NCBI RefSeq assembly: GCF_022267515.1
Contig: NZ_JAKFGB010000021.1
Location: forward strand, 310,001 to 374,000
Direction of reading: 5' to 3'
DNA: 64,000 nucleotides
DNA from: Rubinisphaera margarita
Lineage (GTDB): Bacteria; Planctomycetota; Planctomycetia; Planctomycetales; Planctomycetaceae
The notes below the pieces were generated by a model. That model ran no database searches. It worked only from the letters and a program-made list of their open reading frames with translations, and was not told the origin of the DNA. Shown here in pieces: positions 37,660-45,554 of the stretch; positions within the stretch are counted from its first letter, which is position 1; each line of letters begins with the position of its first letter. The translations under genes and the position numbers were made by a program.

Positions 37660-39072
37660 CTACTCATCCTCAGTCGGGTTCGGATTCAACCCGTATTTGC
37701 GGATTTTCTCTCGTAACGTCTGCCGATGCAGCCCCAGAATGCGGGCTGCTTCCTGACGATTCCCGCCGGTCACCTTCAACGCTTCCTCCATAATGACCGG
37801 CTCGGCGGCCGACAGAAAAGCTTCGTGCATACCTTCCGTCGGCGACTCCTCCCGGTTGTAAGTCTCTTTCCACCATTCGCGCAAGGCCTGATTCAGTTGC
37901 GGCCGTCGATCAATTTCTTCCCCACGGCGCATCGGCGGAGGAAATGAATGCGGCGAGATCTCCCCGGACCGGGTGACAATTACGGCATGTTCAATCACAT
38001 TCCGCAGTTCCCGGATATTTCCGTTCCACGGACGTGAGACAAGCTCCTCGAGTGCCGAAGGCGAAAGGCTGACCACTCGTCGCGGATCGACGTTCCATAT
38101 GAAGTGCCTGGCCAGCACCGGAATGTCCTCCATTCGTTCTCGCAGCGGCGGAATGACGATGCGGAAGACGCTCAGACGGTAAAACAGATCTTCCCGGAAC
38201 TCGCCGCGACCGACCATTTCTTCCAGATTCCGATGGGTCGCAGCCACCAGTCGAAAGTCGGACGTGTATTGCTCATCCCGCCCCACAGAGGTGATGGCCT
38301 TGGTTTCAAGCACGCGCAGAATCTTGACCTGAGTGGCCAGAGAGATGTCTCCGATCTCATCGAGGAATGCGGTTCCACCATCGGCGGCCTGAAGAAGTCC
38401 TCGTCGTTCGACGACCGCTCCCGTGAACGCCCCCCGGGAATGTCCGAACAGTTCACTCTCCAGAACAGACTCATTCATCGCCGGGATACAGACCGGGATG
38501 AACAGCCCGCTCGATCGGTTGCTGTAACGGTGAATCGCAGCCGCGACGAGCTCCTTTCCTGTTCCACTCTCACCCGTAATCAGGACGGGGACATCGTGAG
38601 GAGCCACCATGGCGATCTTTCGGAAAACCGCCTGCATGCCGGGCGAGGAGCCAAGCAAGGTCTGCGACATGTCCTGGGGCAGCGGAGCATGTTCGCCCAC
38701 AGCCGATGACGGCTTCGATCCCAGAGCACGACGGACAACCTGGATCGCATCCTCCAGATCAAACGGTTTGGTGAGGTACTCGAAGGCTCCCCGTTTGATT
38801 GCCTGCACGGCGGTATCGAGGTTGCCGAACGCGGTGATCATGATCACCGGCGTATCGCGAGCCACGTTCTTCAGGGCTTCAAGCGCTTCCAGTCCATCCA
38901 TTCCCGGCAGCCGAATGTCCATGACGACGACATCGGGCCGCAGACGCTCCGCGATCTGCAACGCTTCTTCAGCCGTCGACGTCGCCACGACCTCGTGGCC
39001 ATCATCCGCCAGAGCCTGCTCCAGCGTCCAGCAGATCGAGGGTTCGTCATCGACAACCAGAATGTTACTCAT
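37660..39072 (-). CDS. NtrC-family sigma-54-dependent response regulator
   Basis: Encodes 470 residues. Receiver at 1-120 (LVVDDEPSICW, phospho-acceptor Asp in VVMDIRLPGMDG, Lys in LTKPFD). AAA+ domain at about 145-380 with Walker A GESGTGKE and the sigma-54-contact loop GAFTGA, then DEIGDIS and FREDLFYRLSVF. A Fis-type helix-turn-helix closes it (QEAARILGLHRQTLREKIR). It starts four bases inside the end of the kinase gene (ATGA), so the two are coupled. It should activate a sigma-54 promoter; one is found at 40649-40664. Confidence 0.95.
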   Translation of the reverse strand: MSNILVVDDEPSICWTLEQALADDGHEVVATSTAEEALQIAERLRPDVVVMDIRLPGMDGLEALEALKNVARDTPVIMITAFGNLDTAVQAIKRGAFEYLTKPFDLEDAIQVVRRALGSKPSSAVGEHAPLPQDMSQTLLGSSPGMQAVFRKIAMVAPHDVPVLITGESGTGKELVAAAIHRYSNRSSGLFIPVCIPAMNESVLESELFGHSRGAFTGAVVERRGLLQAADGGTAFLDEIGDISLATQVKILRVLETKAITSVGRDEQYTSDFRLVAATHRNLEEMVGRGEFREDLFYRLSVFRIVIPPLRERMEDIPVLARHFIWNVDPRRVVSLSPSALEELVSRPWNGNIRELRNVIEHAVIVTRSGEISPHSFPPPMRRGEEIDRRPQLNQALREWWKETYNREESPTEGMHEAFLSAAEPVIMEEALKVTGGNRQEAARILGLHRQTLREKIRKYGLNPNPTEDE

Positions 39073-40499
39073 ACATCATCTCTTCTCGTGATATTCGGTG
39101 AACTCTCCGCTTTCGCATGATCTTCCCCCAGCGTGTGCTCAACTGTCGAAGAATCGGGGATTGTCAGGCGAAACCGCGTTCTGCCGGCCTCTCGATCATA
39201 CTCAAGATGCCCCCCGCAGTCCTCCACAGCCTGAGAAGCCAGCGCCAGCCCAAGGCCGACACCTTCCTTTTTGGTCGTGAAGAATGGCTGGAAGATCTCA
39301 TCAATAACGTCCTCCGGGACGCCCGGTCCATTGTCAACGATATCGATCACGATGGCTTCATCGGCTCGCCGCGTGACAAGGACCACCTCACCTCCCGGGC
39401 CGGTCGCTTCGGTCGCGTTCAGCACGATATTGAGCAGCGACCCGCGAATGGCATCTCCGTCAGGAACTTGAACCGTCATCTGCTCGAGGCGTGACTCAAA
39501 GCGGATCTTCTGATGATCGCAAAGCGGTTCGACAAGCGAGACCACATCCTGCACGACATCGGCCAGACTGGTTGAAACCCCGGGGCTGGCTTCGCCGCGA
39601 GAGAGTCGCAGAAGTGCCTTGATCTGCTCCTCAGTCAACTTCAGTTGCTTCAGAGCCATCTCAATGGCCGGATCGTTCCGTTCCGCGCAGTGCCTCTGAT
39701 GAAGCTGCAGAGAGACCCGGGCACCGGTGAGAGAGTTTCGGAACTGATGGGCCATTCCGCCAGCCAGCTGGGTGAGCATCTTCGCCCGCTCGTTATCGCG
39801 TATTCGCTGCATGGTCAGCTTCAGGACAGAGGCCATCATGTTGATCGAATCCGCCAGTTCACTCAGCTCGTCTTTGACGGGCAGGGGAGGAAGCGGCTCG
39901 AAGTTGCCACCAGCAATCCGGGCCACATGCTTTTCCACAATACGCACTCGAGCCGCGATGCGGTGAGAGATCCAGATCGATGCGAACACCGTGACCGACA
40001 ACAGAAGGAAGCCGATTGCCAGCGACGGAGCCATCGCCGAATTCTGAGCCTGCTCCCAGCGACTTTCCGGATAGAGAACGAGTACGTCTCCGAGCTCAGT
40101 CCCAACCGGACGCGTTACCACGTCCACGAAGTAACGTTCGGTTCCGAATTCGATCTGAGATCGTGATCCAACCGATCCTTCAACAGTCGCTTTGCCGCGA
40201 TCGAGAGCCGGCAGCCGGTCCGGAGCTCCGCCTGGAAGCGTGGAAGACCGAAGCCGCCCTTGTCCGTCGTAAATGACAAAGTGAGCTTGTGAGAGGTCGT
40301 GGAGTTGGGCCAGCACGCCGGTCGTCAGCGGATAGGCGGCAATCCGAACGGTGGAAACGACACTGTCGAGCCGATCGGTGACCTCATCCCTCGCTCTCTG
40401 TACAGCGATCCACGCCGATGAGATCGTCACGGCGAGTACCGTCACCACCTGAATCGTGACAACGGGAACCAGAATCTGAAGTCGTAGAGGCCAACGCAT
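39069..40499 (-). CDS. Membrane sensor histidine kinase
   Basis: Encodes 476 residues from ATG 40499 (an alternative start nine codons upstream is possible). Two transmembrane helices (LVPVVTIQVVTVLAVTISS and SLAIGFLLLSVTVFASIWIS) frame a periplasmic domain of about 120 residues. A HAMP linker follows, then the H-box LAGGMAHQFRNSLTGAR, and an ATPase domain with VLNATEAT, DNGPGVP and GVGLGLALAS. It is the partner of the NtrC-like regulator with which it overlaps. The stimulus is unknown. Confidence 0.93.
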   Translation of the reverse strand: MRWPLRLQILVPVVTIQVVTVLAVTISSAWIAVQRARDEVTDRLDSVVSTVRIAAYPLTTGVLAQLHDLSQAHFVIYDGQGRLRSSTLPGGAPDRLPALDRGKATVEGSVGSRSQIEFGTERYFVDVVTRPVGTELGDVLVLYPESRWEQAQNSAMAPSLAIGFLLLSVTVFASIWISHRIAARVRIVEKHVARIAGGNFEPLPPLPVKDELSELADSINMMASVLKLTMQRIRDNERAKMLTQLAGGMAHQFRNSLTGARVSLQLHQRHCAERNDPAIEMALKQLKLTEEQIKALLRLSRGEASPGVSTSLADVVQDVVSLVEPLCDHQKIRFESRLEQMTVQVPDGDAIRGSLLNIVLNATEATGPGGEVVLVTRRADEAIVIDIVDNGPGVPEDVIDEIFQPFFTTKKEGVGLGLALASQAVEDCGGHLEYDREAGRTRFRLTIPDSSTVEHTLGEDHAKAESSPNITRRDDV

Positions 40500-40623
40500 G
40501 TTCGGATCCAGCCTACAGCGACGCACTCCTCAGTACGACCTGACAGGGCGGCGATAAAATCGTCACGAATGGCTACTTTGTCATCAGGATCGCGGCGGAG
40601 ATCGTTTTTTCAACGTAAAGAAC

Positions 40624-40645
40624 CGCTGATCACGGATGATCGGCG
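40624..40645 (+). promoter_or_regulatory. Candidate enhancer or operator palindrome
   Basis: CGCTGATCA (40624-40632) and TGATCGGCG (40637-40645) form an inverted repeat matching at eight of nine positions with a four-base spacer, immediately upstream of the sigma-54 promoter. It is closer to the promoter than usual for NtrC-type activators, so the role is uncertain. Confidence 0.3.
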
Positions 40646-40648
40646 ACG

Positions 40649-40664
40649 TGGCACACCTCTTGCA
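40649..40664 (+). promoter_or_regulatory. Sigma-54 (-24/-12) promoter
   Basis: TGGCAC-ACCTC-TTGCA matches the sigma-54 consensus TGGCAC-N5-TTGCW at every defined position, with the GG and GC pairs twelve bases apart. Transcription would start near 40676, ahead of the DUF1559 gene and divergent from the adjacent NtrC-type two-component genes. Confidence 0.8.
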
Positions 40665-40737
40665 TCTCGTCTGGGTATCCAACAAACTCGGCCCTGAGAC
40701 AGGCCGACTTCACCCTCCGTGTCCACAAGGTTCCAAA

Positions 40738-41754
40738 TTGCGACAATACGACTCTAAACGCCCCGCCTTCACTCTCATCGAACTTCTTGTTGTCATCGCG
40801 ATCATTGCCATCCTGGTGGCTCTCCTCTTGCCCGCCGTTCAGCAGGCCCGCGAGGCGGCTCGTCGCACCCAGTGCAAGAACCATCTCAAGCAACTGGCGC
40901 TGGCATTGCATAATTATGCGGATGCCAACACGGTTCTTCCACCCGGAGCCTCCGTCGATACCTCGGTGACAACCACAGCCTCGAATGGCTCCTGGGGTGT
41001 GCACGGCCGCATTTTGCCGTACCTGGAACAGGGAAGCCTGTTCGAGTCGGTCGATCTGACGACCGCATGGGATTTCCAGTCGCCAATCGACGGCTTGAAG
41101 ATTCCCGTTTATGCCTGTCCGAGCGATGCCAAAAGCGACCTGGCTCGTGATCCCGGCAGCGGGAAGGTGACGCTCTATCCGACAACCTACGGCTTCAATT
41201 ACGGCACCTGGTTCGTGTTCGATCCCTCCACCGGTCGTGGCGGACAAGGTCTGTTCTATCCCAACTCCAGCCTGACTTTTCGCGATGCCGTGGACGGTTC
41301 TTCCAACACGCTGCTGGCCGCGGAAGTGAAGGCCTGGACCCCCTATCAGAGAAACGGCGGGCCATCGTCGACGACCATTCCTCCCACAGCCGTCGCCGCG
41401 GAAACGATCGTCGCTTCAGGGGCTCAATTCAAGAATACCGGTCACACAGAATGGCCCGATGGACGGGTCCACCACACGGGGGTCACAGTCACCCTGCCGC
41501 CGAATTCCAAGGTGCGTTACACCACCGGCGGCATCACGTACGACGAAATGGATTACAACTCCTGGCAGGAAGGCCTGGACGGCGGAGCCGGGAACCCCTC
41601 GTATGCCATCATCACCTCGCGAAGCTACCATCAGGGCATGGTGAATGTGGCCCTGTTCGACGGCTCCACCCGCTCGATCAGTGAGAATATTGACTTATCG
41701 ATCTGGAGAGGCCTCGGCACTCGCGACGGAGGAGAGGTGCTCGGCGAGTTCTAA
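40738..41754 (+). CDS. DUF1559 protein with type IV prepilin-like N terminus
   Basis: Encodes 338 residues from TTG 40738. I chose this start because the in-frame ATG at 40636 lies upstream of the sigma-54 promoter and cannot be on its transcript. From the TTG the protein begins LRQYDSKRPAFTLIELLVVI, a standard prepilin leader with cleavage before the Phe, then the ILVALLLPAVQQAREAARR helix. A DUF1559 body follows, with NHLKQLALALHNY, GVHGRILPYLEQGSL, NTLLAAEV and a C-terminal GMVNVALFDGS. Planctomycetes have dozens of paralogues, probably surface pseudopilins. Here the regulation by sigma-54 is notable. Confidence 0.92.
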   Translation: MRQYDSKRPAFTLIELLVVIAIIAILVALLLPAVQQAREAARRTQCKNHLKQLALALHNYADANTVLPPGASVDTSVTTTASNGSWGVHGRILPYLEQGSLFESVDLTTAWDFQSPIDGLKIPVYACPSDAKSDLARDPGSGKVTLYPTTYGFNYGTWFVFDPSTGRGGQGLFYPNSSLTFRDAVDGSSNTLLAAEVKAWTPYQRNGGPSSTTIPPTAVAAETIVASGAQFKNTGHTEWPDGRVHHTGVTVTLPPNSKVRYTTGGITYDEMDYNSWQEGLDGGAGNPSYAIITSRSYHQGMVNVALFDGSTRSISENIDLSIWRGLGTRDGGEVLGEF

Positions 41755-41978
41755 CCAATCCCATTCCCCTCCCGGCCCCCGCCGTGATTCTCAACAGAGC
41801 TCGACTAAACGGCAGAACCCGCGAAATCGGCGTAAGCTCTCTGCTTACAGAGACTTAAATCGCGAAAAAATCTGCCCGACATCGCTTGATTTCATTTCGA
41901 CCAGCCATTAGTATTCGCGAACCTGACACGGACAGCCACTGTCCACCAGTCAGCAGCGGGGCAAAGTGCCCAACGCAA

Positions 41979-42051
41979 TCCCCTGTAGCTCAGTTGGTAG
42001 AGCAAGCGGCTGTTAACCGCTGGGTCGTAGGTTCGAGTCCTACCGGGGGAG
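41979..42051 (+). tRNA. tRNA-Asn (GTT)
   Basis: A 73-base cloverleaf: acceptor strands TCCCCTG (41979-41985) and CGGGGGA (42044-42050), discriminator G; D arm GCTC/GAGC; anticodon stem AGCGG/CCGCT around loop CTGTTAA with anticodon GTT at 42012-42014; T arm GTAGG-TTCGAGT-CCTAC. No CCA is encoded. Its 3' 21 bases are part of the att site of the integrative element that follows. All stems pair, so it remains functional after integration. Confidence 0.97.
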
Positions 42052-43276
42052 CTAATGTACACTGCAAGGTGTCGCAATCTTTCGCAAAGCCCTGTTTTTC
42101 AGGGCTTTTTTCATGCGCGGTGTTCAGTGCTTGCGAGTCCGTACGAGGCTCTACGGGCACCTGCTGCACCGGATTTTGCAGCGCGCGTTGGAAGTGTTCG
42201 TCAGTGACCTGCAGATAGTGATTAGTCGCTACCGCCTGGCTATTTCCGATCCATTCACACACGACCTGAATCGGGAATTCGTTCGCCAGTTCGGTCTCGC
42301 GAGTTGAGCGGAGATTCTGAAACGGTTTCGGCCAAGGGGTTAGTCCAGCCTTCTGGATGATCCGTTCGAGCTGGGTGCGTAGATTCGCATTCTCGGAACG
42401 ATACCGATTGATCACGTACCGCGTGCCTGGCTCTGCCTGGTCGAATGCCATTTCCAGAAGAGGCCGCAGCTCAGGGAAGAGCGGAATCACCCGAGATGCT
42501 TTCCCTTCGTAGCGTTTCGTCTTAGGACTCGGAACCGTGATTCGGCTCAACTCCCAATTGATGTGCGACCATTGGAGCGCGAGCACTTCCGACGGACATC
42601 GGAGACCACCAAATCGGGCCAATGCGAAGAGAACACGCCATTCGTTGTCCGGGCAGGCGTCCATGACCTTCTCGGCAACGTCCCGCGTGATGAAACGCAT
42701 CTTCTCACGGTTTGGTTGGACATTCGTTTTGAGATCTTCAAACGGATTCTCGCTGATAAGCTTCTTCTTCTTGGCGAACGAGAAAAACTGTTTAGCGCGG
42801 CCGCATCGACGACGCACGGTGTTATCGGCGAGAGATCGTCGAAGATGGCGATAGAAGTCTTCGGCGTCGGCAGCGGTGATCGACGATATTGGCGTTTGAG
42901 GACCGAAGAACTCTTTTAGATTCTGGGCCGCTCGCTTTTGATGGTCGACCGTACTATCCGTGATGTCATCGCGACCACTGATGTAGCTATCAAGGAATTC
43001 GCCGAGCAATCGCTTCGATTGTCCTCGACGCGGCAGAAGCCCTGCCTTCGCAAGACGCTCGTAAAGCTGATCGTCCAGGGCAGCCACCCATCGGGACGTC
43101 TCGTCATCTGGTGAGCTTCCAGTGATCTGAGCCGAGATGAGATGCTCGACTCGCAGCTTGAATGCATTCGCCGCCTTGAGTGGCATCTTCCCCAGGCGAA
43201 TTGTGCGTCGTACCCCATCGAGCCCCTTGAACTGCAGAGTCCTCAGACCCGACTTACTTGTTGACAGACTCGCCAC
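41990..43276 (-). CDS. int: Tyrosine integrase of the tRNA-Asn element
   Basis: Encodes 428 residues from GTG 43276, which lies inside the end of the upstream HTH gene and has a GGAGAG site. A SAM-like core-binding domain (about 75-165) precedes the catalytic domain. Box I is LARFGGLRCPSEVLAL with the first Arg, and box II is FQNLRSTRETEL, where the usual His of HxxR is Gln. The nucleophile Tyr is in ATNHYLQVTDEHF. The last 15 residues (LEPTTQRLTAACSTN) are encoded antisense to the tRNA, so they do not belong to the original protein. In the excised circle the frame continues into a 58-residue tail now found at 49075-49250. Confidence 0.93.
   Translation of the reverse strand: MASLSTSKSGLRTLQFKGLDGVRRTIRLGKMPLKAANAFKLRVEHLISAQITGSSPDDETSRWVAALDDQLYERLAKAGLLPRRGQSKRLLGEFLDSYISGRDDITDSTVDHQKRAAQNLKEFFGPQTPISSITAADAEDFYRHLRRSLADNTVRRRCGRAKQFFSFAKKKKLISENPFEDLKTNVQPNREKMRFITRDVAEKVMDACPDNEWRVLFALARFGGLRCPSEVLALQWSHINWELSRITVPSPKTKRYEGKASRVIPLFPELRPLLEMAFDQAEPGTRYVINRYRSENANLRTQLERIIQKAGLTPWPKPFQNLRSTRETELANEFPIQVVCEWIGNSQAVATNHYLQVTDEHFQRALQNPVQQVPVEPRTDSQALNTAHEKSPEKQGFAKDCDTLQCTLAPPVGLEPTTQRLTAACSTN
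42031..42055 (+). repeat. attL: 3' end of tRNA-Asn
   Basis: This 25-base segment is repeated at 49245-49269 with a single A-to-C difference (24/25); bases 42037-42055 match 49251-49269 exactly. It covers the T arm, acceptor and four bases beyond the tRNA, the usual crossover region for tyrosine integrases. Confidence 0.93.
42087..42111 (+). terminator. Rho-independent terminator downstream of the tRNA, supplied by the element
   Basis: AAGCCCT (42087-42093) and AGGGCTT (42101-42107) form a 7-bp stem around GTTTTTC, followed by TTTT. On the plus strand it lies 35 bases after tRNA-Asn. The same bases are antisense codons of the integrase. The native terminator of this tRNA is probably the hairpin at 49309-49341. 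Confidence 0.75.
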
Positions 43277-43505
43277 GGATCTCTCCCTCTCGGGTTGGGT
43301 TGCACTTATCGTCGCTGATTGACTTCGCGGCATTGACATAGGCCCGAACGTCCGCCAGATCATAGCGAACGTTTCGTCCCATCCGCACGCAGGGGATCGG
43401 CCCACGAGGCGAAGTCAGGCTCCACAATTTGCGTTCGCTAATGCCGAGAACCTTTGCAGTCTCCCGGGAATTGCGAAGTAACATTGATTCGAATTCAGCA
43501 CTCAT
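43254..43505 (-). CDS. Excisionase-like helix-turn-helix protein
   Basis: Encodes 83 residues. The core RETAKVLGISERKLWSLTS with a following VRYDLADVRAYV is the MerR/HTH_17 pattern of excisionases and DNA-binding directionality factors. It overlaps the Rep gene at its start and the integrase GTG at its end, so the three are one transcript. By position it should control excision. Confidence 0.85.
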   Translation of the reverse strand: MSAEFESMLLRNSRETAKVLGISERKLWSLTSPRGPIPCVRMGRNVRYDLADVRAYVNAAKSISDDKCNPTREGEIRGESVNK

Positions 43506-44670
43506 TCTGCGTCCTCCTTGACGCTTCGTCGTTTAACGTGTGATCCACCGGCCACTCGGCTCGGTCTCGTCGCACGTCTTCCCCAAGAATACCCGAGACC
43601 TCCTCGGGCTCAATTCGCAGCTTCCGGTCGCTTAACTCACGATCTGGATTGAGTTTCTCCTTCAAATCGGCGAACGGATCGACTGCTCGCCCCAGGCATT
43701 TGCGTTTCGGTACGAAGTGTCCGTCCATATCGAGTCCTACATAATTCTTCATGACTACGGCGTCATGTCGGCAATTCTCGACACGCTCCCCGATTGTTCG
43801 AGTCTTTCTTCTAGGCTTCTTGAGCTCCGTCTCACCCCGACACAGTTCGCAAAAGCAGTTTGGATCATGGCTGACAGTAGCCTTCTCCGTTTCAGACGGA
43901 TTGAATCGCTGGGATTCGATCTTCTCACGGCCAGCCGGAGTTGGCCAGAAACCACGACTTACGCCGAACCGTGGAATCCGTCCTTGGAACATTCTCACCC
44001 ACGAGGGATATCCGTGTTCGGGCTGTTTCGTGAGATACTTTGTCGCATAACGCGCAGCATACAAGGCAGTCTTAAATTTCGGCGCACTGAATCGGACAGA
44101 ACCGAAGCCGGGTCTCTTGCCATCGGCGGGAGGCATGGATTTCGGTCTATTGCGATTCCAGATCTCGCAGACCGTTTCAAACGGAATACGGCGAGCATCG
44201 AAGAGCATGTGCCAGTGGGGCATCTCCGTTTTCTTCTGCCATTCGATGACGTAGAAGTAGCGATTAGTAATCAAGTAGCCGCGAGTCCGTAGACCACGCA
44301 CGAGCTCTGAGATGGACCGACGCTTCCGGACATAGAGGTATGCTTCTTGAGGACTCGGAAACAGTTCTGGATCAATTGTGAGCGTCCACATCTGGCATGC
44401 TTCGAATGTCTCAAGGACGCCAAGCAGGCGTTCACGCAGTTGCAAGGCCAGAGACAGACAACAATCCGGGCAATACCAGCTCCTACACCCACACGCCAGA
44501 ACGAAGTATTCGCTTTCGAAACGAGCACAGGTTCCGTCCACAACATTTCTTATTGTTTCAAGATAAGTGTCCCGCCCTTGCGGGCTCGCCTCGCGTCGCT
44601 CGGCGTCGCTCCGCTCCGGCTCGCCCGCCAGGGCGGGCCGTTGATCCTGCTTCCCGGACTTCCTGTCCAT
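43495..44670 (-). CDS. HUH-family replication initiator (rolling-circle type)
   Basis: Encodes 391 residues from ATG 44670; the start could be later because the first codons lie in a GC-rich palindrome. An N-terminal zinc-ligand set (ACGCRSWYCPDCC, about 60-71) precedes motif 2, PHWHMLF, in which H152 and H154 form the HUH metal site. Motif 3 is in ALYAARYATKYLTK, with Tyr 204, 208 and 212 as candidate nucleophiles and a lysine in place. A second Cys cluster (CFCELC) follows. The family nicks one strand at a replication origin. It is encoded within an integrated element, where it probably replicates the circle. Confidence 0.8.
   Translation of the reverse strand: MDRKSGKQDQRPALAGEPERSDAERREASPQGRDTYLETIRNVVDGTCARFESEYFVLACGCRSWYCPDCCLSLALQLRERLLGVLETFEACQMWTLTIDPELFPSPQEAYLYVRKRRSISELVRGLRTRGYLITNRYFYVIEWQKKTEMPHWHMLFDARRIPFETVCEIWNRNRPKSMPPADGKRPGFGSVRFSAPKFKTALYAARYATKYLTKQPEHGYPSWVRMFQGRIPRFGVSRGFWPTPAGREKIESQRFNPSETEKATVSHDPNCFCELCRGETELKKPRRKTRTIGERVENCRHDAVVMKNYVGLDMDGHFVPKRKCLGRAVDPFADLKEKLNPDRELSDRKLRIEPEEVSGILGEDVRRDRAEWPVDHTLNDEASRRTQNEC
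44571..44637. repeat. GC-rich imperfect palindrome within the start of the rep gene
   Basis: Left arm 44571-44590 and right arm 44618-44637 pair over about 20 bases with few mismatches; the 27-base centre repeats CTCG/CGTCG/CTCCG units. It encodes an Ala/Glu/Arg-rich insert near the N terminus of the Rep protein. It looks like a small dispersed palindromic element rather than a normal coding sequence, or it could serve as an origin hairpin. Confidence 0.5.
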
Positions 44671-44693
44671 GGTTGGCGTCCTTGTCGATGTCT

Positions 44694-45065
44694 CTATCGT
44701 CCCGGGACGAACCCTCGTCCGGTGTAATCCAGGCTGAACCACACTTCGCCTTTGGTTGGCTTCTTCGGGGGAAACCCTGCGTCCTCCCGATGTTCATTCT
44801 CTTCTAAGTCTTTTTGGGTTAGGTCCTTACCTCTAGTGCCGACGAACGCACATTTTGCCGTTTGACGAGTGCGCACCATACCCTCGTCGTCGCGGTACGG
44901 CTCCCCGACGTTCAAATGGGCACAACAGCCCCGCAGGAGCCCTGTCACTAATTGGTTCAAACTCATCTCGGTCGACTCGGCCACTTGCTTCAGTTGAGCA
45001 TGGATGTCTCCATCCAATCTCACTTGAAAAGAAACTGTCCCGGTCGACTCCTTCTTCTTTGGCAT
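44694..45065 (-). CDS. Ribbon-helix-helix DNA-binding protein
   Basis: Encodes 123 residues. The N terminus is a CopG/HicB-like ribbon-helix-helix (STGTVSFQVRLDGDIHAQLK, then AESTEMSLNQLVTGLLRG). The C-terminal 60 residues are charged and unrecognised. It ends just before the Rep start, and three GCACCT half-sites lie in front of it, suggesting autoregulation and control of rep copy activity, as in small replicons. Confidence 0.8.
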   Translation of the reverse strand: MPKKKESTGTVSFQVRLDGDIHAQLKQVAESTEMSLNQLVTGLLRGCCAHLNVGEPYRDDEGMVRTRQTAKCAFVGTRGKDLTQKDLEENEHREDAGFPPKKPTKGEVWFSLDYTGRGFVPGR

Positions 45066-45080
45066 TACCGCTCTCCAGAA

Positions 45081-45122
45081 AGGTGCAGTGGTGATACTAC
45101 TGTTGCACCTATCGGCAGGTGC
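45081..45122 (-). promoter_or_regulatory. Candidate operator: three GCACCT half-sites
   Basis: AGGTGC at 45081-45086, GCACCT at 45105-45110 and AGGTGC at 45117-45122; the last two form a perfect inverted repeat with six-base spacing. A TTGACG (-35 like) lies on the minus strand at 45127-45122. They sit 16-57 bases ahead of the ribbon-helix-helix gene. The rest of the 45066-45335 gap shows no gene. Confidence 0.45.
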
Positions 45123-45257
45123 GTCAATAGTGGTTTAGCAAAACTTTGCACCGACCCGCAAGGGATCGAGCCGCACCCCACGCGAACGCTCCCTCCAGAC
45201 CCCACCAACAAAGGCCCGGGGCCTCCCTCGAAGCCGGCCATCGGTCACCAGCTGGAA

Positions 45258-45293
<36 letters not shown>

Positions 45294-45335
45294 CGCGAGA
45301 GCTTTACCCCAACGTGAACCCGACAAACCTGTCGA

Positions 45336-45500
45336 CTACCTGCGTTGCAGCAGTTCCGGATAGTTCTCGTACATCCTCAGCTCTGCACGGCTCCGCCATA
45401 TGTCACGCAAGAACGCGATGTTCAAGATCACCGAAACGAGTAGCGCGAGGATCAGGGCTGGATTGTTGCGATACTCAGGAAAGTTGGTGTTGTCACTCAT
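45336..45500 (-). CDS. Small single-pass membrane protein
   Basis: A 54-residue frame from ATG 45500 to TAG 45336. It reads MSDNTNFPEYRNN, one transmembrane helix (PALILALLVSVILNIAFL), then a basic tail. It is on the same strand as the RM gene and ends about 270 bases before the ribbon-helix-helix gene. The ribosome-binding site is weak (GGGAA). Small membrane proteins near RM genes are seen, but I know no family here. Confidence 0.45.
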   Translation of the reverse strand: MSDNTNFPEYRNNPALILALLVSVILNIAFLRDIWRSRAELRMYENYPELLQRR

Positions 45501-45554
45501 GGAGTATTCCCAGGGCAGAGGGTGGCAGAGACATTCAACAAACTACGATCACAG

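Noticed and set aside
40636..40737. ATG 40636 as start of the DUF1559 gene
   Set aside because: It lies upstream of the sigma-54 promoter at 40649-40664, and the prepilin leader begins only after 40738.
41979..42051. Pseudo-tRNA broken by integration
   Set aside because: All stems pair and the anticodon loop is normal; the element restores the 3' end.
43717..44292. 191-residue plus-strand frame opposite rep
   Set aside because: Antisense shadow; HUH motifs are on the minus strand.
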